Source: a virus. Taken from it: 44,254 nt of DNA. The first letter of the stretch is position 1, and the number at the start of each line of letters is the position of its first letter. The notes under the pieces were generated by a model. It was not told the origin of the DNA and made no database searches. It worked only from the letters and a program-made list of their open reading frames with translations. Below are positions 31,383 through 38,357 of this stretch, in pieces. The stretch spans positions 1 to 44,254 of the IMG/VR virus record IMGVR_UViG_3300020444_000006; one strand, given 5' to 3'. A program made the position numbers and the translations under genes.

Positions 31383-31394
31383 GAGCATAATCTC
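31380..31394 (-). promoter_or_regulatory. operator over the leftward promoter
   Basis: The plus strand reads GTGGAGCATAATCTC. It has the GTGGA half and an imperfect second half of the 15-bp motif seen at 33982 and 31993, and covers the -10 box (31384-31389) of the Cro-like operon. Confidence 0.6.
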
Positions 31395-31412
31395 AACCTT
31401 GGAGACTTTCAA
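31384..31412 (-). promoter_or_regulatory. leftward early promoter (pR-like)
   Basis: Minus strand TTGAAA, 17-base spacer, TATGCT. Start of transcription would fall near 31376, 40 bases before the Cro-like ATG. The operator at 31380-31394 covers the -10 box. Confidence 0.65.
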
Positions 31413-31450
31413 CCTGATTTTGAATTATTTTCTACTATGATCACATTTTA

Positions 31451-31465
31451 GTGGAGCATTTGCAC
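31451..31465. promoter_or_regulatory. second operator-like site upstream of the leftward promoter
   Basis: GTGGAGCATTTGCAC shares its first nine bases with the operator at 31380-31388, in the same orientation, 71 bp away. Likely a weaker site of the same repressor. Confidence 0.45.
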
Positions 31466-31522
31466 AAAACTGGATTTTGCAGAACTAAAGCTTGGTGAGG
31501 TTTAAAGATAGAATTAAGGCAC

Positions 31523-31543
31523 AAAAAAACCGCCCGAAGGCGG
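31523..31543 (-). terminator. rho-independent terminator of the 2-TM protein gene
   Basis: Minus strand CCGCC, loop TTCG, GGCGG, then seven T. It separates the membrane protein gene at 31563-31838 from the Cro-like operon. Confidence 0.85.
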
Positions 31544-31562
31544 CTTATTAATATCCCATCTA

Positions 31563-31838
31563 TTATCTTTTGCTTTGTATGAGAAGAGTCTTGTTAGGCA
31601 TTAAATGCAGAGCAAAGAACGCTGCTGCAACTACTAGGGTGACTGATATAATTTGAAGCGTTAGAAGTGAAACATCGACACTGGCGGTCGTGTTTGCTCT
31701 TACAGGTGGTGACAAAATAAAGGCGTAACCCATATTAAACACTCTCCCACTCAATTTTAACGTGAATGGTGGAAAAGCCAGCATAAAAGAGATTGCCAGG
31801 CTATAAACGAATAAAACAAACGGTCTATTGATTTCCAT
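31563..31838 (-). CDS. small two-TM membrane protein in the immunity region
   Basis: 91 residues. Hydrophobic segments at about 7-27 and 58-78 separated by a polar loop; C-terminus basic. Ribosome binding site AGGA about 9 bases upstream; a perfect TATAAT lies at 31886-31891 without a good -35 box at the right distance. Own terminator behind it. A monocistronic membrane gene between repressor and Cro-like operon is a typical place for a superinfection exclusion factor (compare lambda rex/sie), but no family is recognised. Confidence 0.7.
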   Translation of the reverse strand: MEINRPFVLFVYSLAISFMLAFPPFTLKLSGRVFNMGYAFILSPPVRANTTASVDVSLLTLQIISVTLVVAAAFFALHLMPNKTLLIQSKR

Positions 31839-31992
31839 ATACTTGATTCCTATTTATTACTTTACTTACCTTATTACCTTTCAGAATTATATTGAAGTGA
31901 TTTTGTTCAAGTCTCTTCGATAATGGTTTGTGAGATAGTTACCAAAAAAACACTACTGTATAAATGAACATGAGTCTAAAAGGTGCATTATT

Positions 31993-32007
31993 GTGGAATA
32001 TATTCCA
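31993..32007. promoter_or_regulatory. operator upstream of the repressor gene
   Basis: GTGGAATATATTCCA; the 14 bases TGGAATATATTCCA form a perfect palindrome. It has the same half-site (GTGGA / TCCA) and spacing as the site over the rightward promoter at 33982. It lies about 50 bases before the repressor ATG, so it may mediate autoregulation. Confidence 0.65.
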
Positions 32008-32057
32008 TAATATAGCGTGTATTAATCAAAAAGATTTATTTTTATAGGAACCGCGTA

Positions 32058-32525
32058 ATGGATAATAAGAAGGTTTTGGTAAAAAACTTACGCGCTATTT
32101 CTCAGGCCTTGGGCTGTGAAACTAACGCATCTAAGTTTGCAAAGCTGATAAATGAACGCGCTGGCGATAACGTTATTGATAGAAGTTACGTTGCCAGAAT
32201 TCTAAAGGACTCGCCTAAAGATCCAGCTAACATTAGTTTCGACAAGCTATCGACCATAGCCAATGCTCTTAATGTCGATGTGTGGCAGATAGTTCACCCA
32301 ATGGGCTTCGATAGTAAAGGTAGATCTTTGGCTTCAAGTAGCGCACTAGATGGAAATATATTGAAACGCGCTGTTAAGTATTCAATCTCTGCGGCTGAAG
32401 AACTTAAAAACGAGAATTTGGACTTTATTTCAGAAATGGCCGAGACTGGCTATCTTTGCATGGTGAAGGGAGAAGACGAAAAGCTTGGATTTGAATTAGC
32501 CAAGCTTTCTCAAAAATATTCTTAA
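32058..32525 (+). CDS. phage repressor candidate (HTH, no protease domain)
   Basis: 155 residues. HTH-type N-terminal domain (about 1-75), including SKFAKLINERAGDNVIDRSYVARIL and then LSTIANALNV. The C-terminal half (about 85-155) is helical and acidic and shows no S24/LexA Ser-Lys catalytic pattern. AGGA eight bases upstream. It is divergent from the Cro-like operon. Its stop overlaps the stop of the convergent membrane gene by 4 bases. It is the best CI-like candidate; RecA-stimulated self-cleavage is not supported. Confidence 0.7.
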   Translation: MDNKKVLVKNLRAISQALGCETNASKFAKLINERAGDNVIDRSYVARILKDSPKDPANISFDKLSTIANALNVDVWQIVHPMGFDSKGRSLASSSALDGNILKRAVKYSISAAEELKNENLDFISEMAETGYLCMVKGEDEKLGFELAKLSQKYS

Positions 32526-32782
32526 TCCGCTTCGCTAAATTCCCTTTCAAGAGATTCCGCGCTGTCTAGCAACGAATCTCTTTTTTGTTTCCACTCAACA
32601 AGTTTTTTAAAGCGCTCAGTTTTACTTGGCAAGCTTTCAATTTCCCTGCTTTCTGATAAGAGCCTTATAGCTTTGTTTGTCATAATACCCCACTTCGCCA
32701 ACCGTGAAACGAGCTTATAAAAACCGATAACAACGATAAATAAAACGGTTGTCATAAATGCAACTGATAGTGTTAAACCCAT
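32522..32782 (-). CDS. one-TM membrane protein with coiled coil
   Basis: 86 residues. One N-terminal membrane segment (about 5-27), then a charged helical coiled coil (about 35-85). Convergent with and overlapping the repressor by 4 bases. Four bases after the five-TM protein gene, so in one operon with it. The pair looks like a two-part membrane system with a cytoplasmic coiled-coil arm; function unknown. Confidence 0.7.
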   Translation of the reverse strand: MGLTLSVAFMTTVLFIVVIGFYKLVSRLAKWGIMTNKAIRLLSESREIESLPSKTERFKKLVEWKQKRDSLLDSAESLEREFSEAD

Positions 32783-32786
32783 AGCT

Positions 32787-33257
32787 CTAATTCCTTTTTA
32801 CTATTGCACACAATAAAGGTAATACCGCCAAAGTGACGAAACCCGCATTTGTGAGTGCAATGACCTCTGAATAAAAATAGTTCGTTATAGCAGCGTCCGT
32901 AAGCTTGATATCGATTGCCCTAACTATGTGGCAAAAGATAGCAATGGCCTCTAGCGCTGCGCTTATCAAAAGAGCGTACAGCGGAGCTCGTTTGCGAGCA
33001 ACCAGAAAGAAAAGCGTAGCCAGGTAGACAATATCAATTAAACTCCAATAGAAATATCGCCACACTTCACCTGGGTCATACGCTTTTATTGGACAGTCCA
33101 GCAAGAACGATAAGAAGTAGAAAGAAAAGAGTGTAAAACAGAAAGCGAAGTGCCTCCACTTCCTTAGAGCAGCCGAAGAAATCAAGCTCAACAATATTAA
33201 CTGCATTGATAAATTGTCGAACATATCGCCATCGACTGCTATTACACACTCTTCCAT
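32787..33257 (-). CDS. multi-TM membrane protein, lysogenic conversion candidate
   Basis: 156 residues with about five hydrophobic segments (about 17-30, 38-55, 68-85, 92-112, 137-152). Starts with acidic MEECVIAVDGD. AAGGA sits six bases upstream, inside the preceding mini-gene's stop region. No family recognised. Expressed on the strand opposite to the repressor, between the two HTH regulator genes, where prophages carry exclusion or defence genes. A role in blocking injection by other phages is inference. Confidence 0.7.
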   Translation of the reverse strand: MEECVIAVDGDMFDNLSMQLILLSLISSAALRKWRHFAFCFTLFSFYFLSFLLDCPIKAYDPGEVWRYFYWSLIDIVYLATLFFLVARKRAPLYALLISAALEAIAIFCHIVRAIDIKLTDAAITNYFYSEVIALTNAGFVTLAVLPLLCAIVKRN

Positions 33258-33266
33258 TACTAGTCC

Positions 33267-33344
33267 TTATTTAGTTTTGGTCTTGCTGTCACTACCGTCA
33301 TCTGTCGGTTTATCTCTATCGTCACCGTTACCGTTACGAGGCAT
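33267..33344 (-). CDS. 25-residue highly charged mini-protein
   Basis: ATG 33344 to TAA 33267. AGGAG seven bases upstream is a consensus ribosome binding site. The product is made almost wholly of D, K, N, G, S, T and P, so it is probably disordered. It is 9 bases before the next ATG, with that gene's ribosome binding site at its stop codon. It could be a leader peptide controlling the membrane operon or a small antitoxin-like partner; neither is shown. Confidence 0.6.
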   Translation of the reverse strand: MPRNGNGDDRDKPTDDGSDSKTKTK

Positions 33345-33377
33345 CGTTTTGCTCCTATTTTTAAGTTTAATGTAAAA

Positions 33378-33415
33378 GTGGATTATTTTCTACATATAAG
33401 TAATAATTGATCCAC
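33378..33415. promoter_or_regulatory. inverted operator pair before the conversion module
   Basis: GTGGATTAT at 33378-33386 and TTGATCCAC ending at 33415 face each other across about 20 AT-rich bases. Each half is like the half-sites at 33982, 31993 and 31380. The promoter of the minus-strand membrane operon should lie here, so this operon may be under the phage repressor. I could not choose reliable -35/-10 boxes. Confidence 0.5.
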
Positions 33416-33621
33416 AATTTTGATATTAGCATATATGCACAATACTTATATCGCTAGTTTGTGTGGTTCATAACAAACTACACTTTAGTATAAAGGTAAA
33501 CGCATTCACCGCACAAAGAGTTTAAATAAAACCCAAATAAAGTGCTGACGACTTAAATTGCAACCGCTGGAAAGCTCTATTCTTTGCTAGTGTTGGGGCA
33601 TCAAAAATACTGGGGTGTAAC

Positions 33622-33927
33622 GTGGATAAAAAGCGGGGTGAAAGAATAACAAAACTTATGCGTGAAAAGGGCTTCACGCGTGATGATTTTGCTATGCGTT
33701 CTGGCTACTCCATAAGCACCATCAGCAAGATCAGGAACGGACATGACTTTACAACCGATGTGCAAGCCGTTCTCTGCTCCTTACTTGAAACAACTCCTAA
33801 CTACCTGCACGGCTTTACCGACCGCACCCCTCAAATAGAACACATTTCATCGAAACTGACAACCCACAAAGATCCAAGGGTTATTCAGTTAATCTATGAT
33901 TTTCTTGACATTTGCGACACCAAATAA
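33622..33927 (+). CDS. HTH regulator upstream of the rightward operon
   Basis: 101 residues (GTG start at 33622). XRE-type helix-turn-helix (about 18-45: RDDFAMRSGYSISTISKIRNGHDF) then a helical part with a LETTPNYLHG segment typical of small XRE proteins, C-terminal helix. No protease domain. It lies directly before the rightward promoter, in the place of a second repressor or a lambda N/cIII neighbour. Could be a co-repressor. Confidence 0.75.
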   Translation: MDKKRGERITKLMREKGFTRDDFAMRSGYSISTISKIRNGHDFTTDVQAVLCSLLETTPNYLHGFTDRTPQIEHISSKLTTHKDPRVIQLIYDFLDICDTK

Positions 33928-33943
33928 TCTCTAAAAATTAAAT

Positions 33944-33958
33944 TGGGATTATACGCAC
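33944..33958. promoter_or_regulatory. operator-like site upstream of the rightward promoter
   Basis: TGGGATTATACGCAC matches the site at 33982-33996 in the central GGATTATAC and lies 38 bp upstream, just before the -35 box. Likely a second operator. Confidence 0.5.
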
Positions 33959-33965
33959 AATTTTG

Positions 33966-33993
33966 TTGACAATAATAGATTGTGGATTATACT
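33966..33993 (+). promoter_or_regulatory. rightward early promoter (pL-like)
   Basis: Consensus TTGACA, 16-base spacer, TATACT. This is the strongest sigma-70-type promoter I see in the window. Transcription would start near 34000, before the first gene of the rightward operon (34027). The operator at 33982-33996 covers the -10 box. Confidence 0.8.
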
Positions 33994-33996
33994 CCA
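33982..33996. promoter_or_regulatory. operator over the -10 box of the rightward promoter
   Basis: GTGGATTATACTCCA contains TGGA and TCCA halves around TTATAC, matching the palindrome at 31993-32007 in arm and spacing. Binding here would shut off the rightward operon. Confidence 0.65.
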
Positions 33997-34026
33997 TTTG
34001 TGGACTGCAAATAGAGGATAAAAAAC

Positions 34027-34308
34027 ATGACCTCAACATACGTAGATTTATTTAAGTTTCAAAAAGACCTAATTGTTTCTCGGCTTACAGAGAGCGTAAT
34101 GCGCGGTAAAGCGTACACGTGGTCTGTTGTGTCGGGTAACACTATTCAGCCAGTTACTGTGTGCTTGGATGAACAATCTGATGTGCCCGTAACCCTCCCT
34201 AAAGAAGTTGAACGCGCCTTGCGCAGTGCGCTTGAAACCTTCAATCGTGCGCCTAACGGTTACCACATTGATGACTTTCTCTACAACGTAGAAGGTAAAG
34301 CCGCATGA
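34027..34308 (+). CDS. first gene of rightward operon, hypothetical
   Basis: 93 residues, mixed alpha/beta, no membrane segment or known motif. GAGG 9 bases upstream. It overlaps the next gene by 4 bases. First product of the rightward promoter, so an immediate-early protein; an N- or cIII-like or anti-host role is possible but there is no sequence support. Confidence 0.65.
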   Translation: MTSTYVDLFKFQKDLIVSRLTESVMRGKAYTWSVVSGNTIQPVTVCLDEQSDVPVTLPKEVERALRSALETFNRAPNGYHIDDFLYNVEGKAA

Positions 34309-34766
34309 ATACCAAATTCAATATTTTCCTAAAGCCAGGCACTACCGTGTCAATTAACGGCAAAGAGTTTGATGACCGTATGTGCATCATTACTGAACAA
34401 TCCATTGATGTAATTCGCAATACTATTGGTGACTCAGTTCAGCAAGTAATAGGTGAACGCGACTTTCAGCCGCAGGCACACGCGCACCGCTTTGATAGAT
34501 ACACCTATCTGCCAAAGCTGACTTCTACTTGCGAAGTTAATGTTTATGAAGGTGAGTTATCGCCAGCGGAACAGCGAGTTTACGACTTAATTGTTGTCGG
34601 TATGAGTCAACAACAAATCGCTGACAAACTTTGCTTGTCGCTACAAACCATCAAGTTTCACACCACTGCGATCAGCAGAAAGAAAGGCGTTAATTCAACG
34701 CGTGAAATCATTGCCCTGCACTACATGGGTCGTGACAAGTTTATGGAAGTGAGGAAAGCAGCATGA
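34305..34766 (+). CDS. LuxR-type HTH protein of the early operon
   Basis: 153 residues. The C-terminal part (about 83-140) is a clear GerE/LuxR helix-turn-helix: LSPAEQRVYDLIVVGMSQ then IADKLCLSLQTIKFHTTAI. The N-terminal part (about 1-80) is a short beta-rich domain without a recognised sensor fold. LuxR-type regulators are unusual as second gene of a phage early operon. It may control phage middle genes or host genes. Confidence 0.75.
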   Translation: MNTKFNIFLKPGTTVSINGKEFDDRMCIITEQSIDVIRNTIGDSVQQVIGERDFQPQAHAHRFDRYTYLPKLTSTCEVNVYEGELSPAEQRVYDLIVVGMSQQQIADKLCLSLQTIKFHTTAISRKKGVNSTREIIALHYMGRDKFMEVRKAA

Positions 34767-34870
34767 GCACGTTTTTGTTTGTAATTGGATTGTTTGTTTT
34801 GATGGGCGCTTTTGCGTTCTTAGTTGGCGCATTCATTCGCTCTGGTCAAGGCGAGCGTGACGACGAATGA
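34763..34870 (+). CDS. 35-residue membrane peptide
   Basis: ATG 34763 overlaps the LuxR-type stop (ATGA); GAGG lies 8 bases upstream. One hydrophobic segment (residues 4-25: FLFVIGLFVLMGAFAFLVGAF is its core) then a short charged tail RSGQGERDDE. Co-translated with the next tiny gene. Function unknown. Confidence 0.65.
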   Translation: MSTFLFVIGLFVLMGAFAFLVGAFIRSGQGERDDE

Positions 34871-34977
34871 ACACGGTATTCACACTTATTGCGATAGCAC
34901 TAGTGTCACTCTTCTTTATCGCTGTTATCTCAACGGTAGAAGCAATAAAGAGTATTGATTTTAAGGAGGGAAGATGA
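34867..34977 (+). CDS. 36-residue membrane peptide
   Basis: ATG 34867 overlaps the previous stop by 4 bases. Hydrophobic residues 3-24, then a charged tail. Its last codons form the strong ribosome binding site (AAGGAGGG) of the next gene, whose ATG overlaps its stop. With the preceding gene it makes a coupled pair of tiny membrane proteins. Confidence 0.6.
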   Translation: MNTVFTLIAIALVSLFFIAVISTVEAIKSIDFKEGR

Positions 34978-35177
34978 CCAACAAATTCAACGTAGAGCAA
35001 TACCAAGACTGTGTTGTCGAGCATAAGGACGGCACAAAAAGAATTGGCAGAATACAGAAAGATGGGCGCGGTGAAAGACAGTATTTCAACCTGGCATCTT
35101 ATCAAGATAGAAAGTGCCATGTCGTGTGGCCTGTAGAGGATGTAGTTAAAGCTGTGCCAATAGACTTTGACATTTAA
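34974..35177 (+). CDS. 67-residue hypothetical protein
   Basis: Basic, soluble, beta-type small protein with W and V strands near the end (HVVWPVEDVVKAVP). Excellent ribosome binding site AAGGAGGG. No family recognised. Confidence 0.65.
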   Translation: MTNKFNVEQYQDCVVEHKDGTKRIGRIQKDGRGERQYFNLASYQDRKCHVVWPVEDVVKAVPIDFDI

Positions 35178-35189
35178 GAAGTAAACAGC

Positions 35190-35203
35190 GCCCCCGAAGG
35201 GGC
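35190..35203 (+). other. GC-rich intercistronic hairpin
   Basis: GCCCC, loop CGAA, GGGGC after the stop at 35177. No T-run follows, so it is more likely an mRNA-stabilising or pausing hairpin than a terminator. A similar one lies at 39929-39944. Confidence 0.4.
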
Positions 35204-35265
35204 ACACACCACGGCTGCGAAGTTTTGGACAGACAGAGCAGCCATAGCAACGAGGATGATAAACG

Positions 35266-35775
35266 ATGGAAATCCGAACCACAAACACTAAAGGCTTATT
35301 TTGCCTTCAATGGCGTGATAGTGGCGTAAATGGCAGTGAGTATTTTACTCGCCTAGAAACTATCACCAATTCACGTGACACCGATGTAACGCTATGTCGT
35401 GAAGGTGTACCTGGTACAACGCTAAACATCGATTCTGATGCCGTAGACGCGTTTTTTGAAATGGCTAACAGCGTCGATGTGCCTATTGATGTAATCAACC
35501 CTTTTCCAGCAACTGAAACAGTTCCATCGTCTGCCAAGGATGGCTCTTTCTCTGGTCGAGTTACAACTACCCCAAAAGTTGGTATGAAAGCCCAAATAAA
35601 AACCTGTTGTGTAGAGGGAAAGCTACACATGGGTAATGAGTTCACGATCGCCAGTGTTCCTAGAGAACTTTGCGGAACTTGGGTGGTTGCACTGAACAAC
35701 GAAGACGGCTCTCGATTCAGTGCTGGCTATGACTTGTCAATGTTAGAAATAACCGACCTAGGGGAAGCAGCGTGA
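35266..35775 (+). CDS. hypothetical protein
   Basis: 169 residues, soluble, with a Pro/Thr-rich middle (about 80-100) and two neighbouring Cys (TCC, about 113). No recognised family. It overlaps the next small gene (GTG at 35772) by 4 bases. Early operon product located between membrane peptides and the recombination cassette. Confidence 0.6.
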   Translation: MEIRTTNTKGLFCLQWRDSGVNGSEYFTRLETITNSRDTDVTLCREGVPGTTLNIDSDAVDAFFEMANSVDVPIDVINPFPATETVPSSAKDGSFSGRVTTTPKVGMKAQIKTCCVEGKLHMGNEFTIASVPRELCGTWVVALNNEDGSRFSAGYDLSMLEITDLGEAA

Positions 35776-35927
35776 TTATCAAATACAAAAGCATTAAATC
35801 GGCTCGCCGCGAGCGTCTTTTTTGGGATTTTCTAGGGTTCAACACACGTATTTCAGCGAAAGCCAACCGCTACAAAGTTGAGCTTATCGCATTCGATTCA
35901 TTATTAGGGAGAGCAAATCATGGGTAG
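35772..35927 (+). CDS. 51-residue basic protein before recT
   Basis: GTG 35772 to TAG 35927, overlapping the previous stop and the recT start. Very basic (K/R in the first half, then an aromatic FWDFLGF segment). No known family; a nucleic acid-binding accessory of the recombination genes is possible. Confidence 0.6.
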   Translation: MIIKYKSIKSARRERLFWDFLGFNTRISAKANRYKVELIAFDSLLGRANHG

Positions 35928-36660
35928 CACAGCATTAGCACAGGTAGCAAATCGCCTTGCAGTTTCAGAAAGCGAACTTCAGAGCATTGTTATTAACACA
36001 GTTATGCCAAACAAAGGCCAGCAAGTTAGTAACGATCAGTTTATTTCATTCATGGCCGTAGCTAACGAGTACAAGCTTAATCCGCTTGTAAAGGAAATCT
36101 ACGCGTTCCCAGCGAAAGGTGGCGGCATTCAGCCCATCGTTTCAATCGATGGCTGGCTAAAGATTATCACCAACCATGAACAGTTTGACGGTATGGAGCA
36201 TGAAGACATTTTGGATAACGGCAGCTTGGTTGCTATCAAATGCTCAATTTATCGCAAAGATGCAAAGCGCCCTATCACGGTAACTGAGTATATGAACGAA
36301 TGTAGGCGCGGTACTGATACCTGGAAGCAATGGCCAAACCGCATGTTGCGCCACAAAGCCACTATTCAGGCTGGTCGTTACGCATTTGGTATCAGCGGCA
36401 TTGTTGACCCTGATGAAGCTGAGCGCATTAAGGATGCGGCTAGCGGCGAGCGTGAAATCAACCCTGCGCCAGCGAGTAACGAAAAGCCAGTTTACACGCA
36501 AGACCAGTTCAACGAAAACGCTAACAAAATGGCTAACGCCATCAGTGCTGGCAGAAAAACGCCTGAAGACTTCATTCAAATCATAGAGTCGCAATTCACT
36601 TTGCCTGAAGAAATCAGACAGCAGATTGAAACCATTGTAGACGTAGCAGAGGAAGCATAA
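35920..36660 (+). CDS. bet: RecT/Bet single-strand annealing protein
   Basis: 246 residues. Matches the Redbeta/RecT family: NDQFISFMAVANEYKLNPLVKEIYAFP (about 41-67, continuing to IQPIVSIDGW around 72-81) and WKQWPNRMLRHKATIQAGRYAFG (about 130-152). It anneals single strands made by the exonuclease encoded two bases downstream. C-terminal 70 residues are acidic and may bind SSB. Confidence 0.92.
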   Translation: MGSTALAQVANRLAVSESELQSIVINTVMPNKGQQVSNDQFISFMAVANEYKLNPLVKEIYAFPAKGGGIQPIVSIDGWLKIITNHEQFDGMEHEDILDNGSLVAIKCSIYRKDAKRPITVTEYMNECRRGTDTWKQWPNRMLRHKATIQAGRYAFGISGIVDPDEAERIKDAASGEREINPAPASNEKPVYTQDQFNENANKMANAISAGRKTPEDFIQIIESQFTLPEEIRQQIETIVDVAEEA

Positions 36661-36662
36661 CC

Positions 36663-38357
36663 ATGAAGCATATCAACGTTACTCAGGGAAGCGCTGAATG
36701 GCTAGCGCTTCGCAAAGAATTTTTTACCGCATCAGAAGCACCAATGATGATGGGCGATCACAAAAACATTAGTCGCAATCAATTGCTAGATGCAAAGAAA
36801 GGCTGGACCACGATTGTAGACGAGTATCTACAAAAGCTTTTTGATAAAGGTCATGCAACTGAAGAAGCGGCTCGCCCTCTTGCTGCCGCCGATGTAGGTG
36901 AAGATTTATTCCCTGTTACCGGCTCGCTAGAAGTTGAAGGCTTAGCGCTACTTGCCAGTTTTGACGGTTTGACCATGTTTGATGATGTGTGTTTTGAGCA
37001 TAAGCTTTTCAACAAAACGCTTGCTGAGAACGTGCTTAATAACGTGCTAGAGCCCCACTACTACTGGCAGTTAGAGCAGCAACTTTTAGTGTCTGGTGCG
37101 GAAAAGTGTTTCTTCGTTACCAGTGATGGAACGAAAGACAACTGGCAAGCAATGTATTACGTGTCAGTTCCTGAAAGACGCGAAGCGCTTATTAAAGGCT
37201 GGAAGCAATTTGCCATTGATTTAGAAAGCCATGAGCCGCAAGCGAAAGTTGAGAAAGCCGTTACCTCTGGCCCAGTACGTGAACTGCCATCCATTAACTA
37301 CAAAATGAATGGCTTAGCACTAGAGTCAAACCTAGAAGCGTACAAGCAAGCTGCTACTAACCTTGTAGCGCTATCTGAAAAGCCACTTGAAACAGACCAA
37401 GACTTTGCCGATGCCGAAGCGCGTCAAAAGGTTTTCACCAAAGCAGAGAAAGACATTAAAGACGCATGTGATCGCGTTATGGGTGAGATTGATTCAATCG
37501 ATAACTTTGTAAAAGACATGCGCTTTATCTCTGAACAGATTCGCCAAGCGCGACTAGCTGAAGGTAAGCAAATCAAAGCGCGTAAAGAAGAATTGCGCAA
37601 AGAAATTTATCTAAATGCAGAGCAAGAAGTAACAAAAGCGCAGTTCTCAGCAGCACAAAAGGTAAACGCTAAGCTCCCTGAAATATATTTTGATGCTTGG
37701 AATGCCATGAAAGGCAAGCGCACCATTGAATCACTTCAAGACGCAGCTGATACCGAAGTAGCGAAAGCGAAAATTCAAATCGCTGAATTTGTCGAAGTAG
37801 CACAAGCCAACATGCTTGTTATTGCTGATAACCGCGAGTTCGATTTCCTATTTAACGACTGGGCCCAAATTGCTTTCAAAGCAACTGAAGACTTCAAGAC
37901 GTTGGTAACGGCTCGCATTGCAACTTATCAGACTGAACAAAAAGCCAAAGAAGATGCAGAACGTGAACGCATTCGCCAAGAAGAGCAAGCGAAACTGCAA
38001 CGTGAAGCTGAAGCGAAAGCGCAAGCAGAAGAGCAAGCCAAGCGTGATGCGGAAGAGAAAGCCCGTTTTGATGCTGAGTCAGAAAGCAACAAGCAATACG
38101 TGGCAGCAACAAACCAGTTAGTACAGGAAGCCCCCACCCATGAGCCAAAAGAAAAAGTTCAGCCAGAACCGCAAGCGAAGCCAGCGCCTAGCGTGGTTCG
38201 ACAAGAACAAGCACCAACGCGCCAATACTCAGTAATGGAGCTTAACGCTATGGATCAGCTAGCCAAGCTAGTTGAAGAAGCCAACAAGCCTTACGCCAGC
38301 GACTTACGCGAGTTTGTTGAATCGGTTAAGGCTAACAACTTGAAGAAGGTGGCGTGA
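36663..38357 (+). CDS. YqaJ-type exonuclease with long coiled-coil extension
   Basis: 564 residues, more than twice the size of lambda Exo (226). Residues 1-205 form the YqaJ nuclease domain with D101 and E112-x-K114 as PD-(D/E)xK residues. From about 215 to 400 comes a helical region similar in pattern to DUF1351-like proteins found near recT, then a strongly charged E/K/R/A coiled coil (about 415-475), and a Pro/Gln-rich disordered end with a short C-terminal helix. It makes 3' single-stranded tails for RecT. Confidence 0.88.
   Translation: MKHINVTQGSAEWLALRKEFFTASEAPMMMGDHKNISRNQLLDAKKGWTTIVDEYLQKLFDKGHATEEAARPLAAADVGEDLFPVTGSLEVEGLALLASFDGLTMFDDVCFEHKLFNKTLAENVLNNVLEPHYYWQLEQQLLVSGAEKCFFVTSDGTKDNWQAMYYVSVPERREALIKGWKQFAIDLESHEPQAKVEKAVTSGPVRELPSINYKMNGLALESNLEAYKQAATNLVALSEKPLETDQDFADAEARQKVFTKAEKDIKDACDRVMGEIDSIDNFVKDMRFISEQIRQARLAEGKQIKARKEELRKEIYLNAEQEVTKAQFSAAQKVNAKLPEIYFDAWNAMKGKRTIESLQDAADTEVAKAKIQIAEFVEVAQANMLVIADNREFDFLFNDWAQIAFKATEDFKTLVTARIATYQTEQKAKEDAERERIRQEEQAKLQREAEAKAQAEEQAKRDAEEKARFDAESESNKQYVAATNQLVQEAPTHEPKEKVQPEPQAKPAPSVVRQEQAPTRQYSVMELNAMDQLAKLVEEANKPYASDLREFVESVKANNLKKVA

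Noticed and set aside
34833-35288. Minus-strand ORF of 151 codons
   Set aside because: It opposes four coupled rightward genes with good ribosome binding sites and has no support of its own.
36244-36594. Minus-strand ORF of 116 codons
   Set aside because: It is opposite recT, which has clear family motifs; no separate evidence.
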